Assembly: GCA_038143535.1 (NCBI GenBank)
Contig: JAYQMD010000001.1
Coordinates: forward strand, 1 to 64,000
Reading direction: 5' to 3'
DNA: 64,000 nucleotides
Source of the DNA: UBA7446 sp038143535
GTDB taxonomy: Bacteria > Bacteroidota > Bacteroidia > Flavobacteriales > Flavobacteriaceae
In this document: positions 8,661 through 16,182 of the stretch, one piece after another
Layout of the letters: the number at the start of each line of letters is the position of its first letter
How positions within the stretch are numbered: the stretch's first letter is position 1
Notes under the pieces: generated by a model
Told to the model about the DNA's origin: nothing
The model's input: only the letters and a program-made list of their open reading frames with translations
Database searches by the model: none
Translations under genes and position numbers: made by a program

Positions 8661-9097
8661 GATTTGCGTTGTTTTGTTCCACGTGAAACAGTTCCATACA
8701 CGCTTGCTCTGCTGCACGCATGTCTTGCTGTTCTTTTTTTGTTTTGTCTTTGTAGCCCAAACAATGCAAAAACCCGTGAGACATAACGCGAAGGAGCTCT
8801 TCATCAAAAGCAACATTATGTTCGGCTGCATTTTCGCGAACGCGTGTTACAGAAATGGCGATGTTTGCGCAAAGGTCTGCGCCAACTGTATCGTCGAAAG
8901 TAATTATGTCAGTTAACGTATTGTGATTCAGATACTTACGGTTTAATTCCAACAAGGAATTATCGTCCATAAAAGCATAAACCAACCAAAGAAGTAACCT
9001 TGTGGTGGTTTGCGCAATTTGTAAGCCAGGTGACAAACTGATGTTCATCAACAAGCACAAATTCTGTTTGGTATGTAAAGTCAACAGAAGCATCCAT
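8650..9097 (-). CDS. ybeY: Endoribonuclease/rRNA maturation factor YbeY, frameshifted in this sequence
   Basis: YbeY is a zinc endoribonuclease in 16S rRNA 3' maturation and ribosome quality control. The N-terminal part from ATG 9097 reads MDASVDFTYQTEFVLVDEHQ; the conserved remainder, with LNHNTLTDIITFD and the zinc motif HGFLHCLGYKD, is in a different frame. The switch falls near 8978-8988 (minus-strand TTTGGTTGGTTT). Removing one base restores 148 residues, the family length. A -7 box ends four bases before this ATG and supports the start. The zinc-binding histidines are intact, so this is either a single-base sequence error or a very recent mutation. The last codons contain the perfect parS site and overlap mnmG. 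Confidence 0.82.
8675..8690 (+). promoter_or_regulatory. parS centromere site (16 of 16)
   Basis: TGTTCCACGTGAAACA is an exact match to the ParB-site consensus TGTTNCACGTGAAACA. It lies in the 3' end of ybeY, where it encodes the residues LFHVE on the minus strand, 1.9 kb from the inverted 15-of-16 copy at 6775-6790. Confidence 0.88.
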
Positions 9098-9101
9098 GGC
9101 G

Positions 9102-9109
9102 CAAATATA
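9102..9109 (-). promoter_or_regulatory. -7 promoter element of ybeY
   Basis: The minus strand reads TATATTTG, a full TAnnTTTG match. Only four bases separate it from ATG 9097, so transcription should begin at or almost at the start codon. Confidence 0.6.
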
Positions 9110-9146
9110 TTCAATTAGAGTTGTAATAAAAGATGAATAGTCGTTG

Positions 9147-9154
9147 TATCTTTG
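9147..9154 (+). promoter_or_regulatory. -7 promoter element of gltX
   Basis: TATCTTTG matches TAnnTTTG, and a TTG at 9121-9123 lies at a plausible -33 distance. The gap to ATG 9165 is 10 bases, implying a leader of only a few nucleotides. Confidence 0.6.
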
Positions 9155-9164
9155 ACAAACCATT

Positions 9165-10668
9165 ATGTCTATACGCGTTCGTTTTGCACCTAGCCCTACC
9201 GGCCCCTTACACATTGGGGGGTTCGCACGGCGTTATACAACTATTTGTTCGCCAAAAAACACAACGGTGTTTTTGTCCTCAGGGTTGAAGACACAGATCA
9301 AAACCGTTTTGTGGATGGAGCAGAATCCTACATTACAAAAACGCTTGATTGGTTGGGTATACGCCCCGATGAAAGTCCAAACAGTCTTGGTGCATTTGGG
9401 CCCTATCGTCAAAGCGAGCGAAAAGCAGGATACTTGAGTCATGCCCAGTTATTGTTGAAAACCGGCAATGCATATTTAGCGTTTGACTCATCCGATGAAT
9501 TACTAAAGCTCCGAGAGGCTGCTGAGCAAAAGGGGGAGCGATTTTTATATAATTGGGAAAATAGACGTGGCTTGAAGAACAGCCTGTCATTAAGCGAGCG
9601 TGAGGTAAATGCTCTTGTTAAAAACAAAACGCCTTATGTAATTCGTTTTAAAAGTTTTTCAAATGGGGATGAAAAATCATTGACGATGAATGACAAAATT
9701 CGAGGAGATGTCCTCGTTGATACATCTTTGTTAGACGATAAGATTATTGTAAAACAAGATGGTATGCCCACATATCATTTGGCAAATGTAGTAGACGATC
9801 ACCTTATGGAAATCAGCCATGTAATTCGGGGGGAGGAATGGTTGCCCTCTATGTCGCTGCATGTGCTTTTGTACAATGCCTTTGGCTGGAAGCCCCCTGT
9901 TTTTGCACATGTGCCCTTGATTTTGAAACCCTCGGGAAAAGGAAAACTTTCCAAGCGGGATGGTGATATGTTCGGTTTCCCTGTATTCCCCTTGGAATGG
10001 AACAAACACACGCCGGGCTTCAAAGAGGCTGGTTATTTGCCCGAAGCACTCGTCAATTATTTGGCTTTATTGGGGTGGAATCCAGGAGGTGAAGAAGAGC
10101 TCTTTTCTTTAGATGACTTGGTGGCGTTATTTTCCCTTGAGGGTATAACCAAGGCTGGTGGGCGATTTGATCCCGAGCGCTGTAAGTGGTTTAACCAACA
10201 ACATCTACATAAAACAAATTCATCGCTTATTGAGACTTATCTTAATCAATTACTTCAACAAAAAGGGATAGCAAATACGTCCGTTTCAACTACTAAAGTC
10301 GTAGAGTTGGTACAAGGTCGGCTAACACTACTTACTGACCTTTGGGGGAAGCCCATTTCTTTTATGTTGCGCCTGTTGACTATGATGAAAAAGCCTTGGG
10401 CAAACAGTGGAAAGAGGAAACGCCCGGAATTTTATCTGAGGTTGTAAAAATTATTGAAAATGCTCCAGATGAAGAGGCGGAAACCTTAAGCAATGCTATA
10501 ACGTTATGGGCGAATGAAAACAAGATAAAGCTAGGTATGGTCATGGCGCCCTTACGAATTGCGCTTGTAGGGAGTCTTCGCGGCCCTGATGTATTCGATA
10601 TTTGTAGCGCTATTGGCATAAACAATTGTGTAGAAAGAATTAATGCTTTGTTAAAACACGTTTCCTGA
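9165..10668 (+). CDS. gltX: Glutamate--tRNA ligase, two frameshifts in this sequence
   Basis: GltX charges tRNA-Glu with glutamate. Three frames hold successive parts of one protein: MSIRVRFAPSPTGPLHIGG (class I HIGH-type motif), then LRVEDTDQNRF through KLSKRDGDMFGFP (KMSKS) and the anticodon-binding part, then GEAHFFYVAPVDYDEKALGK to the C-terminus. Breaks are at the G run 9216-9221 (six G where seven are needed for GGVRTALYNYLFA) and at 10344-10348 (five G where six are needed for DLWGEAHFFY). Adding one G at each gives exactly 501 residues, the normal length. As gltX is essential and no second copy is present here, base-calling error is the likeliest cause. Confidence 0.88.
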
Positions 10669-10706
10669 TAAATCGTTATATTTAAATTCTTTTTAAATTA
10701 TTTGTC

Positions 10707-11642
10707 ATGGAGCTTATATTCAATTTAATTGTTGGTTTTATCAGCTTTGTTCTGTTGGCCTCTGCCATATTTATTGTCAAACAACAAACAGCTGCCATTA
10801 TTGAACGTTTTGGTCGATTTCAGAGTATTCGGCAGTCAGGGCTTCAACTCCGAATTCCTGTCGTGGATCGGATTGCTGGCCGTTTAAGCCTTAAAATACA
10901 ACAGCTTGATGTAATCGTGGAAACCAAAACTAAAGATGATGTTTTTGTAAAGCTTAAGGTATCTGTGCAATACATGGTCATCAAGGATAAGGTGTATGAT
11001 GCCTTCTACAAGCTTGACTACCCGCACGATCAAATTACGTCTTATGTGTTTGATGTGGTGCGCGCAGAAGTGCCTAAAATGCGTCTAGACGACGTATTTG
11101 AACGCAAAGACGATATTGCCATAGCTGTTAAGTCAGAACTAAACGATGCGATGATTAACTATGGGTATGATATTATTAAAACCTTAGTTACTGACATCGA
11201 TCCCGACCAACAGGTAAAAGAAGCGATGAACCGCATTAATGCTTCGGAGCGTGAGAAAATTGCAGCGCAGTATGAAGGAGATGCCGCCCGTATTTTAATT
11301 GTTGAAAAGGCAAAGGCCGAAGCAGAGTCAAAACGTCTACAAGGGCAAGGAATTGCAGACCAACGTCGTGAAATTGCGCGTGGTTTAGAGGAGTCTGTTG
11401 AGGTGTTAAACAAAGTCGGAATTAACTCCCAAGAAGCCTCTGCGCTTATCGTAGTTACCCAACACTACGACACACTTCAATCTATCGGAGAAGAAACCAA
11501 TACTAATCTAATTTTGTTGCCTAACTCACCACAAGCAGGATCAGAAATGTTAAATAATATGGTCGCGTCGTTTACTGCAAGTAACCAAATTGGCGAAGCC
11601 ATGAAAAACCAGAAAAAGAAAAAAGACGAAGGTCAAGCTTAG
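10707..11642 (+). CDS. SPFH/Band 7 (stomatin-like) membrane protein, QmcA type
   Basis: This 311-residue protein has one N-terminal membrane segment (about residues 3-24), the SPFH domain with KQQTAAIIERFGRFQSIRQS, and a coiled-coil tail rich in alanine, glutamate and lysine (SEREKIAAQYEGDAARILIV). It ends in a basic, charged tail. QmcA/stomatin proteins form large ring assemblies in the inner membrane and are associated with proteases or membrane microdomains; no NfeD or protease partner lies next to it. It follows gltX after 38 bp and is ended by a hairpin terminator. Confidence 0.87.
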   Translation: MELIFNLIVGFISFVLLASAIFIVKQQTAAIIERFGRFQSIRQSGLQLRIPVVDRIAGRLSLKIQQLDVIVETKTKDDVFVKLKVSVQYMVIKDKVYDAFYKLDYPHDQITSYVFDVVRAEVPKMRLDDVFERKDDIAIAVKSELNDAMINYGYDIIKTLVTDIDPDQQVKEAMNRINASEREKIAAQYEGDAARILIVEKAKAEAESKRLQGQGIADQRREIARGLEESVEVLNKVGINSQEASALIVVTQHYDTLQSIGEETNTNLILLPNSPQAGSEMLNNMVASFTASNQIGEAMKNQKKKKDEGQA

Positions 11643-11661
11643 GCCTAAGTCACCCAAATAG

Positions 11662-11689
11662 AACCCTAGCCTTGTGCTGGGGGTTTTTT
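11662..11689 (+). terminator. Rho-independent terminator after the SPFH gene
   Basis: An AACCC...AGC arm pairs with GCT...GGGTT, with a small bulge, and is followed by TTTTTT at 11684-11689. It sits in the 48-bp gap between the SPFH gene and the convergent DUF2490 gene. Confidence 0.6.
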
Positions 11690-11690
11690 G

Positions 11691-12296
11691 TTATAAGCTG
11701 ATGTTGTGAGCGAGAGATACTAAAAACACCCATTTTTTCATGGTGGGAAACTGCCAGTGCATAATACCTGTGTTTAGCTTAAGTGCTTGAGAAAGCTTCT
11801 TTGACACTTGGGCGGTGAACCTGTTTTGATTAAACCCTGATCCCGAGTTCTGAAGGAAGACTTCCTCGCTTAGGCTTACTGCTAATTTCTCCGTAAGCGG
11901 TAGGCTTGCTGTGAGACCAAAGCGATAGCGAAGCTGTAGGTCTCTATTAATCCAACGCTCCTCCACAAAAAAAGTGTTTGTAAAGCGCACGCTATTGAGT
12001 CGGGTGGTAATTGCTAGTTTTTGATATGCTCCGTCCTCATTAATAGCTGCAATTTTTCTGTAGCCCGCCGAAAGAGTAACATTGGACGCAAGAGAACTAC
12101 TGAAGCCTGCGGTAAACAGCGCTTGATCTTTTGCCAGATCTAGGTCAAAACTTCGGTGTTGGTATTGCAGGTCTATACTGGTGTTGCTATTAATTTTAAG
12201 TTTGTTCTTATAAACCAACCAAGAGCCAACATCTGTTTGGGCGTAAGCGCTAAGGGAAAAAAAAGAACAAAGAATAAAAAGATTATACTTTAACAT
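11691..12296 (-). CDS. DUF2490 family outer-membrane protein
   Basis: The 201-residue product starts MLKYNLFILCSFFSLSAYAQ, a signal peptide ending in AYAQ, followed by alternating hydrophobic and polar strands (for example SIDLQYQHRSF, RLNSVRFTNTFFVEERW) typical of an outer-membrane beta-barrel. It is recognisable as DUF2490, a Bacteroidota family without a known function. The ATG at 12296 gives the cleanest signal peptide; a start at 12305 is also in frame. It overlaps the 3' end of glnS by 14 bases and so is probably read through from glnS. Confidence 0.7.
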   Translation of the reverse strand: MLKYNLFILCSFFSLSAYAQTDVGSWLVYKNKLKINSNTSIDLQYQHRSFDLDLAKDQALFTAGFSSSLASNVTLSAGYRKIAAINEDGAYQKLAITTRLNSVRFTNTFFVEERWINRDLQLRYRFGLTASLPLTEKLAVSLSEEVFLQNSGSGFNQNRFTAQVSKKLSQALKLNTGIMHWQFPTMKKWVFLVSLAHNISL

Positions 12297-14274
12297 CTTC
12301 GGCATATTTAATCAATAATGGGTTTTTGTCTGTCCGTGCTTTTTCAATAAAATCAATTGCGGCAGCATCTAGTGTTATTTCTTTTTTTTGATATGCTGCT
12401 AGTGCTATGGCAACAGCTATTCGGGTGCCTGTTTTCTTTGCTGCTGTATTATAGAGGGGGGCTAATTCTGCCAAAGGGATATCCTTGGCCAAAGCCGAAA
12501 TTTGGTGAGCGACGGCTTTTTGTTTTTCTGTAGTTAAAGAGGTAAACTTCTTGCCTAGTTTCCGCAACGTTTCCAATGGAGAGGAGGCCAGTATTTGTTG
12601 GGGTTGTGGTGGTTTGGCTTGTTGTTTAGACCAAGTATCGCGAAGACCAACGGTTTTATTAAAAATCTTTAGGGTGTCTGTGCTGTCTTGATCGCAAACA
12701 AAATAACCCAACCGTTGAAATTGAAAATGATCTCCTGGTTTTGCGTTGGACAACATCGGTTCTGCGAAGGCGGTTTGAACAGACAGTGAATCTGGGTTAA
12801 GCTGCGTCATGAAATCTACGTCTTTTTCTCCATCTGGGCTTGGCGTTTTAAACAACCTGTCGTACTGGCGCACGGAAATTCGTTTGGCATCCCTAGCAGA
12901 AACCCAATGAATAGTAGCCTTTACTTTTCGTTGACTTTCTGGAGTTCCGCTGCCACTCAGGCTTTTGGGGTCATAGGTACAATAAACCGTCTCAATATTG
13001 CCGGATGCATCTTTTTCAACGGATTCTGCCTTAATAATGTATGCGCTTTTTAAGCGCACTTCTCCGCCTATTTTCAGTCTGAAAAACTTGTTGTTTGCTT
13101 CCTCACGGAAGTCTTCGCATTCGATAAGTAGTGTTTTGGAAAATGGTATTGTTCTCTCGCCCGCATTTAGATCTTCGGGGTTGTTTTCGGTATTGAGCTT
13201 TTCTGTTTGGTCTGTGGGGTAATTGCGAATCACCACTTTAATGGGGTTTAAAACCGCCATGGCACGGGTAGCTTTTTTATTTAGGTCCTCACGCACACAA
13301 AACTCAAGCAAAGAGGCGTCAATAACATTTTCTCGTTTTGCAATGCCTACAGTTTCGGCAAATTTTCTCAAAGAGGCTGGTGTATAGCCGCGTCGACGCA
13401 ACCCGCTTATGGTAGGCATGCGCGGATCGTCCCATCCGTTTACCTTTCCGTCCACCACCAGGCGCTGCAACTTTCGCTTGCTGGTGATGGTATAATTCAA
13501 ATTGAGTCGGGCAAACTCTCGTTGTTTGGGTCGTAAGCCCTGCTTGACCAAATGATCTAAAAAGGTGTCGTATAAATCCCTGTGTGGCTTAAACTCTAAA
13601 GTACACAAGGAATGTGATATTTGTTCGATATAGTCCGACTGGCCGTGTGCCCAATCATACATGGGATAAATACACCATGCATCTTTTGTTCTGTGGTGCG
13701 GTTTGTGCATGATTCGATACAAGATGGGGTCGCGTAGCAACATATTGGGCGACGCCATGTCTCCTTTAAAGCGAAGGGTATAACTTCCCTCTTGGTGTAT
13801 GCCCGCTTTCATCTCCTTAAAAAGCAGGAGCGCCTCTTTTGGGTCTTGGCTGCGATAGGGGCTGGGGCTACCTGGGCTGGTGGGCGTTCCTTTTTGTGCG
13901 GCTATTTGTTCTGGATTTTGCGCATCTACATAGGCATGGCCCTCTTTAATAAGCTGAAGGGCCCAATTATAAAGTTGTTCAAAATAATCAGAGGCATAAC
14001 ATTCTTTGTCCCATGCATATCCTAGCCAAGAAACATCATCTTTTATAGCGTCGACAAAATGCTGTTCTTCTTTGGCGGGGTTTGTATCGTCAAAGCGAAG
14101 GTTAACAGGCGCGTTGTATGTGTTGCCAAGTTCGAAATTTAAATAAATGGCCTTTACGTGCCCAATATGTAAATAACCATTTGGTTCGGGAGGAAAACGA
14201 AAGCGCAACGAGGAGGGGTTCAGGCCCGAGGACAGGTCTTCATCGATGATGTGTTCAATAAAGTGTTTCGCCAT
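12283..14274 (-). CDS. glnS: Glutamine--tRNA ligase
   Basis: GlnRS attaches glutamine to tRNA-Gln. Its presence beside gltX indicates direct glutaminylation rather than a purely GatCAB route. The 663-residue protein has the Rossmann motif FRFPPEPNGYLHIGHVKAIY near residue 25, the FDDTNPAKEEQ loop, CIYPMYDWAHGQSDY, and the TSKRKL form of KMSKS near 263, then the two beta-barrel anticodon domains. A helical C-terminal tail of about 100 residues with KKTGTRIAVAIALAAYQ extends beyond the E. coli enzyme (553 residues), as in Bacteroidota enzymes carrying a YqeY-like extension. A -7 box lies 26 bases upstream of the ATG. Confidence 0.94.
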   Translation of the reverse strand: MAKHFIEHIIDEDLSSGLNPSSLRFRFPPEPNGYLHIGHVKAIYLNFELGNTYNAPVNLRFDDTNPAKEEQHFVDAIKDDVSWLGYAWDKECYASDYFEQLYNWALQLIKEGHAYVDAQNPEQIAAQKGTPTSPGSPSPYRSQDPKEALLLFKEMKAGIHQEGSYTLRFKGDMASPNMLLRDPILYRIMHKPHHRTKDAWCIYPMYDWAHGQSDYIEQISHSLCTLEFKPHRDLYDTFLDHLVKQGLRPKQREFARLNLNYTITSKRKLQRLVVDGKVNGWDDPRMPTISGLRRRGYTPASLRKFAETVGIAKRENVIDASLLEFCVREDLNKKATRAMAVLNPIKVVIRNYPTDQTEKLNTENNPEDLNAGERTIPFSKTLLIECEDFREEANNKFFRLKIGGEVRLKSAYIIKAESVEKDASGNIETVYCTYDPKSLSGSGTPESQRKVKATIHWVSARDAKRISVRQYDRLFKTPSPDGEKDVDFMTQLNPDSLSVQTAFAEPMLSNAKPGDHFQFQRLGYFVCDQDSTDTLKIFNKTVGLRDTWSKQQAKPPQPQQILASSPLETLRKLGKKFTSLTTEKQKAVAHQISALAKDIPLAELAPLYNTAAKKTGTRIAVAIALAAYQKKEITLDAAAIDFIEKARTDKNPLLIKYAEDVKV

Positions 14275-14300
14275 TTTTCCGTAAATCGATATTATTTTGG

Positions 14301-14308
14301 CAAAGGTA
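14301..14308 (-). promoter_or_regulatory. -7 promoter element of glnS
   Basis: The minus strand reads TACCTTTG, a TAnnTTTG match, 26 bases before the glnS ATG. It is divergent from the folB promoter 32 bases away. Confidence 0.55.
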
Positions 14309-14340
14309 CTTATTTAGAGCAACACCTTTGTTTAAGTTTT

Positions 14341-14348
14341 TATATTTG
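14341..14348 (+). promoter_or_regulatory. -7 promoter element of folB
   Basis: TATATTTG fully matches TAnnTTTG and ends seven bases before the folB ATG at 14356, again implying a leaderless or nearly leaderless transcript. Confidence 0.55.
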
Positions 14349-14355
14349 ACACATT

Positions 14356-14715
14356 ATGGGAAAAGTATATGTAGAAAACATTCGGGTCTATGCGTATCAC
14401 GGGTGTTTACCCGAAGAAACACTTATTGGTAGCGACTACCGGGTTGATGTCTGGGTTGCGGGAGACTTGGCTGTTTCTGCGGCTTCAGACAGCCTGGAAG
14501 ACACTATTGATTATGTCAGCGTTTGTGCTTGTGTTCAAAAAGAAATGGCAACACCTTCAAGGTTATTAGAACATGTGGCGAAACGTATTGTAGATCGCAT
14601 TTTTGAAGCAAGCACAAGAGTTGAGGAGGTTAATGTAAAAGTTTCTAAAATTAATCCACCTATTGAAGGCCATGTAGCGGCTGTAGCTGTTGAGTTGTTT
14701 GAGGTAAAGAAATAA
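14356..14715 (+). CDS. folB: Dihydroneopterin aldolase
   Basis: FolB converts 7,8-dihydroneopterin to 6-hydroxymethyl-dihydropterin plus glycolaldehyde in folate synthesis. The 119-residue protein has the family hallmarks: VENIRVYAYHGCLPEE near the N-terminus, then DYRVDVWV, SLEDTIDYVSV, and the C-terminal VSKINPPIEGHVAAVAVEL. The length is right for one subunit of the octameric enzyme. It is a single-gene unit ahead of tRNA-Cys, which has its own promoter. Confidence 0.93.
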   Translation: MGKVYVENIRVYAYHGCLPEETLIGSDYRVDVWVAGDLAVSAASDSLEDTIDYVSVCACVQKEMATPSRLLEHVAKRIVDRIFEASTRVEEVNVKVSKINPPIEGHVAAVAVELFEVKK

Positions 14716-14740
14716 AGGGTCGTATATAGCATAAAAACGC

Positions 14741-14748
14741 TACTTTTG
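14741..14748 (+). promoter_or_regulatory. -7 promoter element of tRNA-Cys
   Basis: TACTTTTG matches TAnnTTTG and ends 10 bases before the mature tRNA 5' end at 14759. It serves as a calibration point: the transcription start must lie within those 10 bases. Confidence 0.65.
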
Positions 14749-14758
14749 CATCCCTAAA

Positions 14759-14829
14759 GGCACCGTGGCCGAGTGGCTAGGCAGAGCTCTGCAAAAGCTT
14801 GTACAGCGGTTCGAATCCGCTCGGTGCCT
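14759..14829 (+). tRNA. tRNA-Cys (anticodon GCA)
   Basis: GGCACCG at 14759 pairs with CGGTGCC at 14822-14828 to form the acceptor stem. The anticodon loop CTGCAAA between GAGCT and AGCTT carries GCA, and the T arm reads GCGGTTCGAATCCGC. CCA is not encoded. The gene abuts the stop codon of the opposing LysE gene at 14830. Confidence 0.95.
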
Positions 14830-15474
14830 CTACTTTATTTGGGCCTCTATAATCGTTTGTAACTGTTCCTTTTGCTCTGGAAAACTTCCTTGAAAAACGA
14901 AAAATAAGCCAAAACAAAAAATAATAATGTGTACCGCTTGTTTGATTTTATAAATAACAAAGGGGGTTAAAACTCTTTTGAGTTGTTTGGCGAGATATAT
15001 TTTGACAAAATCTAAAAGCAAATAAATAAACAGGATATAAACGAAAAACGAAAGGTCTGCGCCAAAGACCACTAAGCCCACCCAAAACAAAAAGGTGCCG
15101 ATATTAATAATGTTTAATAGAAAGCCTTTTGCAATGTAAAAGAAGTAATTTCCTTTTGGTAGCGCCTCTGTGCGAAAAGCTATTTCCTTTTTTTGCCTCA
15201 TAGATGCTATTAAAGAAATTACGCCAAAGGCACACAACACGATCCCTCCAATAATAAACCATCGGGGATTTTCTGCAAGACTGTGTCGAAGAGATTGTGC
15301 GCTGAAAAGAGCTAGCAGTATAAAAACTATGTCGGCAATTACAGCTCCTAAATCAACACAAAAGGCGTGTTTTGCCCCTTTAGTGATGCTTGTTTCAACA
15401 ATCACAAAGAAGACGGGGCCAGTAGAAAAAACAAGCAACAACGACAGGGGTATTGCTGCTAAAAATTCACTCAT
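14830..15474 (-). CDS. LysE family translocator
   Basis: The start at ATG 15474 gives a 214-residue protein beginning MSEFLAAIPLSLLLVFSTGP, the LysE/RhtB entry with the glycine-proline motif in the first membrane helix. About six hydrophobic segments follow, including FCVDLGAVIADIVFILLALF. LysE/RhtB transporters export amino acids or related small molecules across the inner membrane; the specific substrate is unknown. The start overlaps the 3' end of the head-GIN gene by eight bases, so the two are translated from one message. Its stop abuts the tRNA-Cys gene on the other strand. Confidence 0.85.
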   Translation of the reverse strand: MSEFLAAIPLSLLLVFSTGPVFFVIVETSITKGAKHAFCVDLGAVIADIVFILLALFSAQSLRHSLAENPRWFIIGGIVLCAFGVISLIASMRQKKEIAFRTEALPKGNYFFYIAKGFLLNIINIGTFLFWVGLVVFGADLSFFVYILFIYLLLDFVKIYLAKQLKRVLTPFVIYKIKQAVHIIIFCFGLFFVFQGSFPEQKEQLQTIIEAQIK

Positions 15475-16156
15475 TTTCTTGGGTTTCGATCGGGGTGTTT
15501 TTTTGTTCAATATTGCCTCCTACAGCAACTGATTTCGTTAGTTTTTTGGGTTGCCCGTAAACACTGACATAGCCGCCAAAAGAAACCTTTATTTCTGCGA
15601 GCTCAGTTGCGTTAACGGCAGCTCTTCCGCCTGCTTTTACTCTAACCTCTACTTGTTCAGACTCTAGTGTGGCTGCATTTACTACGCCACCCGTTACAAC
15701 ACTGTGGTGTTGCACAACAGCAGCGCCTTTAAGGTTGATAATGCCGCCTGAAGCCGTTTTGGTCTTTACTTTTTGAACGTCTAAAAAAGCGTCAATTTCT
15801 GCTCCTTCTTGTGATTTTAATAAAATGCTGGGCTGAAATAACACATCTTGACAAGACACAAAGGCACCTTCGTTTGCATCTATTTCCTCAATTGGGTTAG
15901 AAGAGAATAGAGCTACTGTGGTGTTGAATCCGCCAAAACGCTTTTTAATATCCATACGAAGATATAATCTCCCATTTTTGTTCTTATATGACAAAAAGGA
16001 TTTGTTTTTTCCTTCAACGACAAGAGAATCGGCATCAGACGGTATAATGGTTAAACGAATGCCATCAAAAACTTTTACTTTATTAAACTGACCAAGTCTT
16101 ATGGCTTGGGCGTGAGAGAAAGAATAAACGAATAAAAAAAGTAAGAGTATGCGCAT
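15467..16156 (-). CDS. Head GIN domain (DUF2807) exported protein
   Basis: The 229-residue protein begins with a clear signal peptide, MRILLLFLFVYSFSHAQA, then a repetitive beta-helix-like domain with short repeated runs such as GGIINLKGAAV, GGVVNAATL, GGRAAVNATEL and GGYVSVYGQP. This is the head-GIN / DUF2807 type of putative adhesin, probably periplasmic or surface-exposed; its function is unknown. A -7 box lies at 16171-16178, 14 bases upstream of the ATG. It forms a two-gene unit with the LysE gene, which overlaps its end. Confidence 0.78.
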   Translation of the reverse strand: MRILLLFLFVYSFSHAQAIRLGQFNKVKVFDGIRLTIIPSDADSLVVEGKNKSFLSYKNKNGRLYLRMDIKKRFGGFNTTVALFSSNPIEEIDANEGAFVSCQDVLFQPSILLKSQEGAEIDAFLDVQKVKTKTASGGIINLKGAAVVQHHSVVTGGVVNAATLESEQVEVRVKAGGRAAVNATELAEIKVSFGGYVSVYGQPKKLTKSVAVGGNIEQKNTPIETQENE

Positions 16157-16170
16157 AAAAGTCCTTTATT

Positions 16171-16178
16171 CAAAGATA
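16171..16178 (-). promoter_or_regulatory. -7 promoter element of the head-GIN gene
   Basis: The minus strand reads TATCTTTG, a TAnnTTTG match, 14 bases upstream of ATG 16156 and only a few bases from the stop of rnr. Confidence 0.5.
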
Positions 16179-16182
16179 TATA

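Noticed and set aside
8661..8831. N-terminal extension of mnmG
   Set aside because: The extra 57 residues are a shadow of ybeY; the FAD motif begins directly after ATG 8660.
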